Shown one piece after another: positions 24,560-32,145 of a stretch of DNA of 54,812 bases (within the stretch, counting starts at the first letter, position 1; each line of letters opens with the position of its first letter). The notes under the pieces were generated by a model that ran no database searches, was not told the DNA's origin, and saw nothing but the letters and a program-made list of their open reading frames with translations. The translations under genes and the position numbers were made by a program. This DNA is from a virus, in IMG/VR virus record IMGVR_UViG_3300042301_002348, positions 1-54,812 of that record. One strand, 5' to 3'.

Positions 24560-25099
24560 ATGAAATTTACTGAAACAGAAATAGAAGGTTGTTATATAAT
24601 AAATTACAATACGTTTGTAGATAGTAGGGGATACTTTGCGGTACCATATAACAAAGAGGTTTTCAATAGTAACGTGGGTTACGATGTTGAGTTCGTTCAG
24701 GATAATATGTCATATTCTCATTTAGGGACCATTAGAGGACTTCATTTCCAAACAGGTGAGTACGAACAAGCTAAACTTGTTACGTGTACTAATGGACGTG
24801 TATTGGATGTTATCGTTGATATTAGAAAGGATTCCCCAAGTTATGGTAAAGTTGTTAAGGTGGAGCTCGGTGCAACATTAAACAAACAGGTGTTCGTACC
24901 GAAAGGATGTGCACACGGATTCTCTGCGTTAAGTGATAACACAATATTTCAATATAAGGTTGATAACCCATATAATAAGGAAAGTGAGGGTGGAATTATA
25001 TACAATGACCCAACTTTGAATATTGATTGGGGGGTGAGTGATTTTTTTGTAAGAGTCTCAGAAAAGGACTTAGAACTTCCAACTTTCTTGTCTTTATAG
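24560..25099 (+). CDS. rmlC: dTDP-4-dehydrorhamnose 3,5-epimerase
   Basis: 179 aa. RGYFAVPYNKEVF, FVQDNMSYSHLGTIRGLHFQ (SxSxxGTLRGLH), the jelly-roll strands VLDVIVDIRKDSPSYGK, and FVPKGCAHGFSAL are the RmlC signature with the catalytic His in RGLH. It gives dTDP-4-keto-L-rhamnose. Only this one of the four rhamnose genes is present, so it must draw on host or other phage genes. The start ATG overlaps a TATTTATG octamer-like sequence. Confidence 0.9.
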   Translation: MKFTETEIEGCYIINYNTFVDSRGYFAVPYNKEVFNSNVGYDVEFVQDNMSYSHLGTIRGLHFQTGEYEQAKLVTCTNGRVLDVIVDIRKDSPSYGKVVKVELGATLNKQVFVPKGCAHGFSALSDNTIFQYKVDNPYNKESEGGIIYNDPTLNIDWGVSDFFVRVSEKDLELPTFLSL

Positions 25100-25130
25100 T
25101 GTATTTATAAAAATAAAACCTAATAACAAG

Positions 25131-25138
25131 TATTTATA
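25131..25138 (+). promoter_or_regulatory. TATTTATA octamer, paired
   Basis: Exact TATTTATA at 25131-25138, 14 nt before the ATG at 25153; a second exact copy at 25102-25109. Confidence 0.6.
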
Positions 25139-25152
25139 TATAAAATAGAATT

Positions 25153-25377
25153 ATGTCAAAAGTTATTAAATTAAAACAATCTGATATTGAAAGAATTGTT
25201 TCAAATATAGTTAACGAGCAAGAAATGGGGGATGTAAATCCTGATAGTATTGCTCACGAAGAAGAAATAGATGAGGAAATGGGTGGTGGTGACATCGACG
25301 TTTATCCCGCTAAAGATGCAAAAGGTAACTTGTTTTTAGTCAACGCAAGGACTGGCCAAATTGTGGCTAAGGACTAA
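25153..25377 (+). CDS. Tagged small acidic protein
   Basis: 74 aa. VIKLKQSDIERIVSNIVNE is the clearest example of the tag family (basic-hydrophobic start, S/T-E/Q-D/A, then I-x-RIV). The remaining 50 aa are acidic (EEEIDEEMGGGDIDVY) and end KGNLFLVNARTGQIVAKD, a beta hairpin. NE near the end of the tag could be a protease site, as in T4 scaffold and internal proteins. Transcript is bounded by octamer and a strong terminator, so it is probably its own small late unit. Confidence 0.7.
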   Translation: MSKVIKLKQSDIERIVSNIVNEQEMGDVNPDSIAHEEEIDEEMGGGDIDVYPAKDAKGNLFLVNARTGQIVAKD

Positions 25378-25383
25378 TATATT

Positions 25384-25414
25384 CTAACCCTCACAAAAAA
25401 TGTGAGGGTTTTTT
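25384..25414 (+). terminator. Rho-independent terminator
   Basis: AACCCTCAC (25386-25394) pairs with GTGAGGGTT (25402-25410), followed by TTTTTT. It separates the tagged late unit from the next promoter at 25424. Confidence 0.85.
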
Positions 25415-25423
25415 ATGCTATTT

Positions 25424-25455
25424 TTTGGAATATTCAAAAATTTTATTTATCTTTG
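25424..25455 (+). promoter_or_regulatory. Sigma-A promoter placing the start at the ATG (leaderless)
   Basis: TTTG at 25424-25427, 20-nt spacer, TATCTTTG at 25448-25455, then 4 nt to the ATG at 25460. This fixes the start and excludes the upstream in-frame ATG at 25415, which lies in the terminator T-run. Confidence 0.85.
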
Positions 25456-25459
25456 TTAT

Positions 25460-25936
25460 ATGAAAAACACAGAGTACAAGATATATTGTGACATGGACGG
25501 AGTCTTGGTTGACTTTGATAAAGGTTACAAAGAATTAACCGGTGAGGATTTAACCCCTGGTGTGCATAGAAATGATACAGACTTTTGGGACCCGATTAAT
25601 AAAGCCGGTTATGATTTCTGGATTAAATTGGGTTGGATGAAAGATGGTAAAAGATTATGGAATTATATTGAAAAATATAAACCAGAAATATTATCTGCAC
25701 CATCTAGACAAAACGATTCAAGAGTTGCAAAACATGATTGGGTTGAAAGAGAACTACCTGACACACATTTAATTCTTAGAAGTGCAAAACATAAGAAAGA
25801 TTTTGCAACACCAACATCAATTCTAATTGACGACAGGTTGGATAATATTCAAGGATGGAGAGATGCTGGCGGTATTGGTATTCATCATGTTAATACTAAA
25901 CATACCATTGACCAATTAAAAGTTTTAGGATTATAA
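25460..25936 (+). CDS. 5'-nucleotidase / HAD-like phosphatase
   Basis: 158 aa from the promoter-fixed start at 25460. YCDMDGVLVDFDKGYKELTG is HAD motif I (DxDG); the C-terminal ILIDDRLDNIQGWRDAGGIGI gives motif IV (DD) and the following G-rich loop. The arrangement and size resemble mitochondrial-type 5'(3')-deoxyribonucleotidases, which dephosphorylate dNMPs. Role in nucleotide pool control is plausible alongside thyA. Confidence 0.8.
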   Translation: MKNTEYKIYCDMDGVLVDFDKGYKELTGEDLTPGVHRNDTDFWDPINKAGYDFWIKLGWMKDGKRLWNYIEKYKPEILSAPSRQNDSRVAKHDWVERELPDTHLILRSAKHKKDFATPTSILIDDRLDNIQGWRDAGGIGIHHVNTKHTIDQLKVLGL

Positions 25937-25946
25937 AATATAATTT

Positions 25947-26189
25947 ATGCTATTCAAATATACTATTAGTTTGGAAGTTGAGGTTGAATTCGAGGCACCA
26001 TTGTTAGGTGCCGACAACACCAAACACAAAAGAAAGTATGCTGGGTCAATTGCAAAAAAAACACTTCAAGAGATGGTAAGTCTTAATAGTACTTCATTGA
26101 TTGTTGATAGAAATATTGAAGAGGACAACTTTAATGGAACAATTAAAGGTCGAGCACATTTAGGTAAATCACTAAAAAACAAATATTAA
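25947..26189 (+). CDS. Hypothetical protein
   Basis: 80 aa, beta-rich (YTISLEVEVEFEAPLLG) with a Lys-rich middle and a C-terminal NGTIKGRAHLG. Small, unrecognised. It overlaps nothing and ends 1 nt before the next start. Confidence 0.7.
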   Translation: MLFKYTISLEVEVEFEAPLLGADNTKHKRKYAGSIAKKTLQEMVSLNSTSLIVDRNIEEDNFNGTIKGRAHLGKSLKNKY

Positions 26190-26190
26190 A

Positions 26191-26475
26191 ATGAAAAAGT
26201 TAATTATATTAATAATGTTGTTGGGAGTGACAACATTAGAGGCGAAGCCGAAATATCGTATTGAAACTTGGTTTCAAGACGAATACCAATATTTTTTACC
26301 ACAAAAAAAAGTATGGTATAAAACAAATTATTTTCCGTTGCCGTTTAAAGTATGGATATCTGGAGATTACCCATTTCAAAATAAAGACCAAGCAGAGGAA
26401 ATAATTAAAAATTGGAATCAATCGGATATTGATAGAAAAAAATATAAAAAATCAGAATTTATTTATATAAAATAA
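26191..26475 (+). CDS. Secreted small protein
   Basis: 94 aa. MKKLIILIMLLGVTTLEA is a good signal peptide (positive n-region, hydrophobic core, ALxA-like EA cleavage region). The mature part is aromatic and basic (WFQDEYQYFLP, WYKTNYFPLPFKVW). An exported factor of unknown function, possibly acting on the host periplasm. Confidence 0.7.
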   Translation: MKKLIILIMLLGVTTLEAKPKYRIETWFQDEYQYFLPQKKVWYKTNYFPLPFKVWISGDYPFQNKDQAEEIIKNWNQSDIDRKKYKKSEFIYIK

Positions 26476-26491
26476 AATAAAATACAAAATA

Positions 26492-27619
26492 ATGTCAAAA
26501 ATTAAAGAACTAAAAACCAATCCAGACAACAGTTTGAATTTGGTCACTGTACTTGAACTGTTTAGTCCTGAAGGAAAATCTAAGTATACTGATTTGTTAC
26601 TTAAATTGATGAAGGGCACCCCAAACTTAAAAGAACACACCAAAGAAATTAAGGAGACATTATCTAATGAATTTACATTTATTAGTGTAGAAAAATTGAA
26701 TCAATTTAGTGAAATTCAATTAATGTTATTATATAAATTTGTTGATAGTTTTTTTAACGTTCAAGATTTGGTAAATTTTAAGAAATTCTGCGATTACAAT
26801 GAAAGATGTCTTATTGACCAAAACGATTTAAGTAGATATAAAAAATTTGAGGATATTGTTAATGCGGTTAGTGTTGCCGATATGAAGGTAGAAACTAAGG
26901 ACATGGAAAACCAAATCATTAAAGTTTATGAAGATGATGAGTGGTTATTACTTAGACCGTTAACATATTTAGCATCTAAAAAATATGGATCTAACACAAA
27001 ATGGTGTACAACCCAATCAAACAATTCCGAATATTTTATTAAGTATAGTTCTAAAGGTGTTTTAATTTATTGTATTAATAAAAAGACAGGGTACAAAGTT
27101 GCCAGTTTTTATTCATTGGATAAAAATGACCAAGAGTTTTCATTTTGGAATCAAAAAGATACTCGTGTTGATTCATTACAAACTGAATTAAACGATGAGT
27201 TAAGAAAAATAATTAGTGAGACATCTATGGCTAAAAATGCCAAAACAAATAGATACCTATTAGATGATGACCAAAGAACTAAAGAAGATATTCTTTTAAA
27301 ACATAATGGGTTATTTAAGAGTGAGGCACTTTATGAACCGACACCAGTGGAGCAACCTGAAAGACGATTAAGTAATAGGATTGGTGCCGCCATTAGAAGA
27401 GAAAATGAACCAACAGAAGAAATGTTAGAAGAAAGAAGTCAAGAGGCGGAATATGAGGATAGCGAAAATGCTCAGGAACCACAAGAAGATTCGATATTGA
27501 CTAGAATGATGTGGAATTCTACTGGTGAAACTAACTCAATCCCCGAAACTATCGAACATAACAGAGAAAGTTATTACATTAGAAATGGAGGACCAAGTAC
27601 AGAAACACCAAGAGGGTAA
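26492..27619 (+). CDS. Tail- or virion-like protein with a WCT motif
   Basis: 375 aa. The motif KYGSNTKWCTTQSNNSEYFIKYSSKGVLIYCINKK (about 162-196) recurs in large phage proteins (G-x-T-x-WCT-x-F-x-Y-x2-G-x-L-Y-x-I), and resembles the HC...Y...I-x-S core of the PcfJ-like proteins. The C-terminal 100 aa are acidic and disordered (EERSQEAEYEDSENAQEPQ). No further domain recognised. It may be an adaptor protein. Confidence 0.55.
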   Translation: MSKIKELKTNPDNSLNLVTVLELFSPEGKSKYTDLLLKLMKGTPNLKEHTKEIKETLSNEFTFISVEKLNQFSEIQLMLLYKFVDSFFNVQDLVNFKKFCDYNERCLIDQNDLSRYKKFEDIVNAVSVADMKVETKDMENQIIKVYEDDEWLLLRPLTYLASKKYGSNTKWCTTQSNNSEYFIKYSSKGVLIYCINKKTGYKVASFYSLDKNDQEFSFWNQKDTRVDSLQTELNDELRKIISETSMAKNAKTNRYLLDDDQRTKEDILLKHNGLFKSEALYEPTPVEQPERRLSNRIGAAIRRENEPTEEMLEERSQEAEYEDSENAQEPQEDSILTRMMWNSTGETNSIPETIEHNRESYYIRNGGPSTETPRG

Positions 27620-27627
27620 TATTTATA
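27620..27627 (+). promoter_or_regulatory. TATTTATA octamer before the 78-aa tagged protein
   Basis: Exact TATTTATA, ending 3 nt before the ATG at 27631. Confidence 0.6.
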
Positions 27628-27630
27628 AGT

Positions 27631-27867
27631 ATGAAAGTAATTGTAACAGAATCCCAATATCAAAGAGTTGTTTCAGAAGGGTTTTATGAATCTGAAAAAC
27701 TATACCCAAGAGACTATATTGTTGGTAGATTAAACAGAGCTCCAAAATATATGAGAGAATATATTAAAAATTTACCTCATATTGAATGTACTGACAATAA
27801 AGGTATACAATCTATTTGTACCAAAATCCCCGAAGTGGTTTACCAATTTTTATTTGGAAATTTCTAA
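27631..27867 (+). CDS. Tagged small protein
   Basis: 78 aa. Tag VIVTESQYQRVVSEGF (T-E-S-Q-Y-x-R-V-V), then PRDYIVGRLNRAPKYMREYIKNL and a C-terminal CTKIPEVVYQFLFG. No known domain. The tag and octamer group it with the virion-like proteins. Confidence 0.65.
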   Translation: MKVIVTESQYQRVVSEGFYESEKLYPRDYIVGRLNRAPKYMREYIKNLPHIECTDNKGIQSICTKIPEVVYQFLFGNF

Positions 27868-27873
27868 AATATT

Positions 27874-27905
27874 TTTGGAATATTCTAAAAATTAGAATAT
27901 ATTTG
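27874..27905 (+). promoter_or_regulatory. Sigma-A promoter of the DnaA domain IV gene
   Basis: TTTG at 27874-27877, 20 nt, TATATTTG at 27898-27905, leader of 19 nt to 27925. Both elements are perfect. Confidence 0.85.
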
Positions 27906-27924
27906 TAATCTAAAACAATAAAAC

Positions 27925-28302
27925 ATGTTAGAGAACATCAGTCCCTACGTTTATCCTGGTATTAAAAATAACGAGGAGTATAAAAAATTAAGAAGGTTTA
28001 AAAGGGATAGAATTACAAAAGAGGAAATACTTGATATAGTTGCTAAGAATTGCTGTGTCACCGCTTCTCAAATACTATCAAGAGTTAGAGATAGAGAAGT
28101 AATCGACGCCAGATTTATTTTTGTTGCGGTTATGAAAAGAGAGTTTGGTCACACCTTAAAACACATCGGTAAAATTTTAAACAGAGACCATACAACTATC
28201 ATTCATTCATTGGAAACATTTGCCGATAGATACAAACAGTATGATGAATATAGAGAAGTTGCAGATGGGGTATTCGAAGAAATCAAATCAAAAATAGAGT
28301 AA
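27925..28302 (+). CDS. Stand-alone DnaA domain IV (DNA-binding) protein
   Basis: 125 aa. Residues about 62-95, ARFIFVAVMKREFGHTLKHI followed by GKILNRDHTTIIHSL, are the DnaA C-terminal domain: the helix-turn-helix and the RDHTTVLH signature that contacts the TTATCCACA box. No AAA+ ATPase domain is present, so it can bind DnaA boxes but not unwind DNA or load helicase. It may recruit host factors to a phage origin, or block host initiation by occupying oriC (inference). It has its own strong promoter. Confidence 0.9.
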   Translation: MLENISPYVYPGIKNNEEYKKLRRFKRDRITKEEILDIVAKNCCVTASQILSRVRDREVIDARFIFVAVMKREFGHTLKHIGKILNRDHTTIIHSLETFADRYKQYDEYREVADGVFEEIKSKIE

Positions 28303-28859
28303 TGAAAACTTTAATAGTACATCCGGCCGATGAGTCCACTACGTTTCTTGACATAGTTTATAAGAACATCCCAAATAAGACTGTTGTTCAAGGTGGTTGT
28401 AGTAAGATGGACGTTATGAACTTAATAAAAGAACATGACCGAGTAATGATGATGGGACACGGCAGTCCGGGAGGGTTATTCTCAATAGGTCAATTTGATA
28501 ATTGCGGTGCGAAATACGGTGGTTATATTATTGACCAATCAACGGTATCACTTTTAAAAGAAAAGGACAACAGTGTCTTTATTTGGTGTAATGCCGATAA
28601 GTTTGTTAATGTGTTCGGATTGAAGGGATTCTATTCTGGAATGTTCATCAGCGAAGTTGGTGAGGCGTTATATTGTGGATTACCCGGTACACAACAAGAT
28701 GAAGTTGACGAATCAAACTATGGTTTTGTAAACATCATTGGTAAGTACATTAATGAAGATAAGAACGTCATATATGAAAATGTGATGAAAGAATATGGAA
28801 TTATTGCGGAGGAAAACCCTGTTGCATTATACAATCACAATAGACTTTATAAATCATGA
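28302..28859 (+). CDS. Putative caspase-fold (clan CD) cysteine peptidase
   Basis: 185 aa. RVMMMGHGSPGGLFSI gives a His (53) followed by Gly after hydrophobic strands, and SVFIWCNADKFV gives a Cys (96) after another strand: the order and spacing of the clan CD (caspase, gingipain, CHAT) His-Cys dyad. MKTLIVHPADESTTFL would be the first strand and loop, and ISEVGEALYCG a final strand. No known phage family name is certain. Overlaps the DnaA domain gene by 1 nt and the next by 4 nt. Peptidase activity is an inference. Confidence 0.5.
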   Translation: MKTLIVHPADESTTFLDIVYKNIPNKTVVQGGCSKMDVMNLIKEHDRVMMMGHGSPGGLFSIGQFDNCGAKYGGYIIDQSTVSLLKEKDNSVFIWCNADKFVNVFGLKGFYSGMFISEVGEALYCGLPGTQQDEVDESNYGFVNIIGKYINEDKNVIYENVMKEYGIIAEENPVALYNHNRLYKS

Positions 28860-29368
28860 TAACAAACAAACAATACAAAGTAGAACTCTTAGATGGTAGA
28901 ATACCCGATAAGATATTCGAAACGAGACAAGAGGCGGTTAGAGAATACCGTGGTAACATTAGTAAATTAATCGAGTATCTCCCAAGAGAAATTAAAAAGA
29001 CAGTCGACACATCTGGTGACCAACTTGCAATATTAATTAGTGCAAGAAGTAACGAAGATTTAGACATATCTTTAGATTGTAGTTATGCGGTAATGTATAA
29101 TTGTCCTAAAAGAGATAAGATATATCCCGGTATGAAATACTTGGAGGTATCGGATGAATATGTTTTGGAGGCGGTAATCGATAAGTTAGAAAAATATGAG
29201 AAAGGTGCACATCCACATTGGAAAGGACCGGGTTATAAACCCACCAAAGAATGGAAATGGGCTATCTATCACAAGAATGGTAAGTTAATTAGAAGGGACA
29301 ACGCAGAACAAAAATATAGCAACTCTTTGAAGGGAACTCAAGGAGGAATTAGTTACATCAAAATTTAA
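28856..29368 (+). CDS. Hypothetical protein
   Basis: 170 aa. N-terminal mixed alpha/beta (YKVELLDGRIPDKIFETRQEAVREY), and a C-terminal HWKGPGYKPTKEWKWAIYHKNGKL with aromatic-basic composition. Overlaps the caspase-like gene by 4 nt (ATGA). Unknown function. Confidence 0.7.
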   Translation: MITNKQYKVELLDGRIPDKIFETRQEAVREYRGNISKLIEYLPREIKKTVDTSGDQLAILISARSNEDLDISLDCSYAVMYNCPKRDKIYPGMKYLEVSDEYVLEAVIDKLEKYEKGAHPHWKGPGYKPTKEWKWAIYHKNGKLIRRDNAEQKYSNSLKGTQGGISYIKI

Positions 29369-29371
29369 ATC

Positions 29372-29857
29372 ATGTCTAAAAAACCAACACAATACCCATT
29401 GGTGATTAGAGAATTAAGAGACTATATGAACGCCGAAGATTTGATTATTACATTATCATTTGGTAGAAAATGCTTAAGTGAAACACTTTATGTAAGTGGT
29501 GAATGGGAGGGTAAAGATTATTCACTTACCGCAGACATCAATTGGAGAAGTGGGGAACTTAAAACAACCGAAATGGACGTTTTTCAATTGGTTAAACTAT
29601 TGAAAACCAAGAACATTTCGGAGATGAATCATAAAGATTTTAATGGTTTGGAATTAATTGAAACAAGAGACGGAGATACAAGTTTTTATGATTTGGAATG
29701 GAGTGAACCTTTAACTGAAGAAGAGGAAGAAGTGGCACCAAGTGAATGGGATATGTACAATGACGGAGACATAAACGATGCTTGGTACGAATTCGATGGA
29801 GGTATCGATAAATTAGAAATAAGAGTTGGTGATTACGCAACCGAAATAACAGAATAA
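29372..29857 (+). CDS. Hypothetical acidic protein
   Basis: 161 aa. Beta-rich N-terminal half (TLYVSGEWEGKDYSLTADINWRSG), then a very acidic linker (EPLTEEEEEVAPSEW) and a short beta end. Position suggests the same unit as its upstream neighbours. Unknown function. Confidence 0.7.
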   Translation: MSKKPTQYPLVIRELRDYMNAEDLIITLSFGRKCLSETLYVSGEWEGKDYSLTADINWRSGELKTTEMDVFQLVKLLKTKNISEMNHKDFNGLELIETRDGDTSFYDLEWSEPLTEEEEEVAPSEWDMYNDGDINDAWYEFDGGIDKLEIRVGDYATEITE

Positions 29858-29858
29858 T

Positions 29859-30032
29859 ATGGATAGATTTCCCAAAGGATTTGCAAGATTTTTAAGTTTA
29901 ATGTCAGCTCTTATTTTAGGATCTTACATTACCCAACAGTTTAAATTTAATCAACCTGTTGAATTTTATAGATATTTTTTAACCTTTATGTTTGGTTTGA
30001 TGTTCTATATTCACGGAAATTCAAAAGATTAA
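29859..30032 (+). CDS. Small membrane protein
   Basis: 57 aa (MDRFPKGFARFLSLMSALIL...). Two hydrophobic stretches at about 9-24 and 38-50. Starts 1 nt after the previous stop and ends 1 nt before the next start, in keeping with local gene packing. Confidence 0.65.
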   Translation: MDRFPKGFARFLSLMSALILGSYITQQFKFNQPVEFYRYFLTFMFGLMFYIHGNSKD

Positions 30033-30033
30033 T

Positions 30034-30255
30034 ATGAAAAGATATAATTGTTTTTTAATTATCGGTAGTGAATTAAGAGAAGTAACGGTTCTTGCTGATA
30101 CGGTACACCCTGATTCTACATGTGCAACTAGATTTCATAAGAAAGTAAATGTAATTGGGGAGTATGGATCACGAGAAACTCATTTTGAACTTGTGGCTCA
30201 GTACCCATCTGATAGATTGGTTATAGAATCGATTGAAGATTTAACCATTGAGTAG
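30034..30255 (+). CDS. Hypothetical protein
   Basis: 73 aa. KRYNCFLIIGSELREVTVLAD, THFELVAQYPSDRLVI; beta-rich, no domain seen. A conserved small phage protein by gene order only. Confidence 0.65.
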   Translation: MKRYNCFLIIGSELREVTVLADTVHPDSTCATRFHKKVNVIGEYGSRETHFELVAQYPSDRLVIESIEDLTIE

Positions 30256-30263
30256 TATTTATT
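30256..30263 (+). promoter_or_regulatory. TATTTATA-like octamer (TATTTATT)
   Basis: Seven of eight bases match the octamer, ending 3 nt before the ATG at 30267. Confidence 0.5.
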
Positions 30264-30266
30264 AAT

Positions 30267-30785
30267 ATGAAAAAGGTTATTTTAACAGAAGCACAGTTTA
30301 GTAAATTGGTTGAACAAACCGTATTTTATGATTTGAGTGAACTACCATCTCATATTGAGTCTATAACGAAAGATGTTATCGAGGGTAAGAAATCTATGAG
30401 TAAACTAATTGGTTTTTTAAAAACAATCAATATTGGTAATATTCTTGAAGAACCTGCAAAGTATTCTAAAATCGTTCAAGATTGTTCTAAACTACATGAA
30501 GTTTATAGAGCAAAAAATAACAAATATTGGGATATTAGAGATTCGTTCGACGAACAGGAATATGAGAATGGTGGACGTTATAGTGACGAATTTTACAAAT
30601 TTGACCACTTAGTAAATGATATAGATAATTTACAAACAGATTTAGATAACTTACATGACATGTATAATGATATTATTGAACCATTTGTTGAATATGGTAA
30701 AGTGTCTGAAAGAATGTCATATTTTGAAAAAGAATATCCACCTGAAACAATTAACATTAAACCAATAGATAACAACCCTGAATAA
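30267..30785 (+). CDS. Tagged coiled-coil protein
   Basis: 172 aa. Tag KVILTEAQFSKLVEQ, then a mainly helical, acidic body (DLVNDIDNLQTDLDNLHDMYND), and proline-ending C-terminus. The stop codon overlaps a terminator stem, so the transcript ends directly after the gene. Group member of the octamer-preceded proteins. Confidence 0.65.
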   Translation: MKKVILTEAQFSKLVEQTVFYDLSELPSHIESITKDVIEGKKSMSKLIGFLKTINIGNILEEPAKYSKIVQDCSKLHEVYRAKNNKYWDIRDSFDEQEYENGGRYSDEFYKFDHLVNDIDNLQTDLDNLHDMYNDIIEPFVEYGKVSERMSYFEKEYPPETINIKPIDNNPE

Positions 30786-30804
30786 ATTTCAGGGTTTTTT
30801 TTTG
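30774..30804 (+). terminator. Rho-independent terminator overlapping the stop codon
   Basis: AACCCTGAA (30774-30782) with the inverted TTCAGGGTT beginning around 30788, followed by a long T-run. It overlaps both the stop codon and the -33 element of the next promoter. Confidence 0.8.
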
Positions 30805-30832
30805 GAATATACAAAATATTATTGTATATTTG
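30801..30832 (+). promoter_or_regulatory. Sigma-A promoter of the 157-aa gene
   Basis: TTTG at 30801-30804, 20 nt, TATATTTG at 30825-30832. A tiny ATG-TAA minimal frame follows at 30834 before the real ATG at 30854. Confidence 0.8.
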
Positions 30833-30853
30833 CATGTAAACAAAATATAAAAG

Positions 30854-31327
30854 ATGAACAAACATTTTGAATTTAGTGAAGAAGATTTTAATGACCCTAA
30901 AAAGTTTATGAAAAAATTTAGGGCTATGTTAAAAGATATGAGGGAGGGGTTAAGTGATGATAGAAGAAAAGAATTGGATGATTTTATGAAGAAAAGTAGA
31001 GTTAAAACTGATATGTTTGAAGTTCGTAATGTTAGAGGTGTGAGGTCGTTTGGTTTATTTGAAGAGGTTATGAATATTACTGAGTTCATGATAACAAACG
31101 GAATCGAGAGTTTCTTTTCTATTCCAAGAAGACCAGGTAAAACTTATGACGAACACATTGACGCCGTTTATGAACATTACGTTAATGTTGAGCAGTTAGA
31201 ATTTGACGAAACATTTATTAGTAACGTTAATTACCTTCTTGAATATTATGTTGAGGATGAACAATACGAAAAATGTGTTTATCTCCAATGGTTGAAGGAA
31301 CAATACACAGAGTACATTTCAAAGTAA
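30854..31327 (+). CDS. Hypothetical helical protein
   Basis: 157 aa. Lys/Glu-rich N-terminal helices (EEDFNDPKKFMKKFRAMLKDM, DDRRKELDDFMKK) and a helical C-terminal third (YLLEYYVEDEQYEKCVYLQWL). No known domain. First gene of a short operon with three others. Confidence 0.7.
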   Translation: MNKHFEFSEEDFNDPKKFMKKFRAMLKDMREGLSDDRRKELDDFMKKSRVKTDMFEVRNVRGVRSFGLFEEVMNITEFMITNGIESFFSIPRRPGKTYDEHIDAVYEHYVNVEQLEFDETFISNVNYLLEYYVEDEQYEKCVYLQWLKEQYTEYISK

Positions 31328-31333
31328 TTTAAA

Positions 31334-31558
31334 ATGGAACAATGTCAAAAAATAAAATTTGGAAAAAAGGAAGTTAAGACGGTCTTAAACTACATTCGTT
31401 TTAAACAAAGTAAACGATGGAGAAAAGAAGTACGATACTACCATTGTTCAGATTGTAACCATTGGCATTTAACATCTTGGGACAATTATGATGAAGAACC
31501 AATAGACATCCAAATAGATTATTCTAAATGGGAAAAATTATTAAAACAAGAATTATAA
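31334..31558 (+). CDS. Small zinc-binding protein
   Basis: 74 aa. VRYYHCSDCNHWHLTSW: CxxC followed by HxH, typical of small phage zinc-ribbon proteins with the RxYxCxxCxxWHLTS signature. The N-terminus is basic (SKRWRKEVR). Likely nucleic-acid binding; role unknown. Confidence 0.75.
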   Translation: MEQCQKIKFGKKEVKTVLNYIRFKQSKRWRKEVRYYHCSDCNHWHLTSWDNYDEEPIDIQIDYSKWEKLLKQEL

Positions 31559-31561
31559 AAC

Positions 31562-31744
31562 ATGGAAATTAAAATTAAAATTAAATATCATATCGAAGTT
31601 GGTGAAGAAATTATTGAGTGTGAAACTTTAGAACAGGCCGAAAAAAAGATGAAGAATTTAAGATCTTCTGAATCTGAATTTTATCTTTATCGCACAGAAT
31701 TAAAAGGTAAATCAATTAAAGAAATCTATTTAATCGGTAACTAA
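31562..31744 (+). CDS. Hypothetical small protein
   Basis: 60 aa. Basic beta-rich start (MEIKIKIKYHIEVGEE) followed by a helix ETLEQAEKKMKNL and a final strand. Unknown. 3 nt after the previous stop. Confidence 0.6.
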   Translation: MEIKIKIKYHIEVGEEIIECETLEQAEKKMKNLRSSESEFYLYRTELKGKSIKEIYLIGN

Positions 31745-31749
31745 CTCAT

Positions 31750-32085
31750 ATGATTAAAGCGTTTAAATTTTTTACTGGTAATGAAGAGGACGAAGATTAT
31801 CCAATCGAAGATATGGATATCGAAACCTTAGATGATGATAGTCCTTCTTGGTCATGGACATGTATGTTACCATTAGATGGTTACACATACGATATTGTCG
31901 AAACCCAAAGCAATGGGATACATGAATTCTTAAGTAGATTCCCAAACAGATTTTGTGTTCCTGTGTTATCGATAACCGGACCAAACGGAAGATTTCATGA
32001 TACTAACACACAATATGATGATGGTTGGGGATTTGATATCACATCCGATTTACTTACAATAAGATTTTTAAGATTTGAATCTTAG
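31750..32085 (+). CDS. FKFF-tagged protein
   Basis: 111 aa. N-terminus MIKAFKFFTGNEEDEDYP; the body is acidic, aromatic and beta-rich (SWTCMLPLDGYTYDIVETQ, then WGFDITSDLLTIRFLRF). Same tag as the 2177, 33155, 33496, 33927 and 34148 products. Function unknown. Confidence 0.75.
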   Translation: MIKAFKFFTGNEEDEDYPIEDMDIETLDDDSPSWSWTCMLPLDGYTYDIVETQSNGIHEFLSRFPNRFCVPVLSITGPNGRFHDTNTQYDDGWGFDITSDLLTIRFLRFES

Positions 32086-32109
32086 TTTCTTAAAAATAAT
32101 AGTAATATT

Positions 32110-32141
32110 TTTGGATATTCAAAATATAATTCGTATATTTG
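32110..32141 (+). promoter_or_regulatory. Sigma-A promoter placing the start at the ATG (leaderless)
   Basis: TTTG at 32110-32113, 20 nt, TATATTTG at 32134-32141, and TGGT before the ATG at 32146. Confidence 0.85.
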
Positions 32142-32145
32142 TGGT

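Noticed and set aside
30834-30839. ATG-TAA minimal frame after the 30801 promoter
   Set aside because: Could be a start-stop regulatory element, but a single occurrence is expected by chance in such AT-rich sequence.
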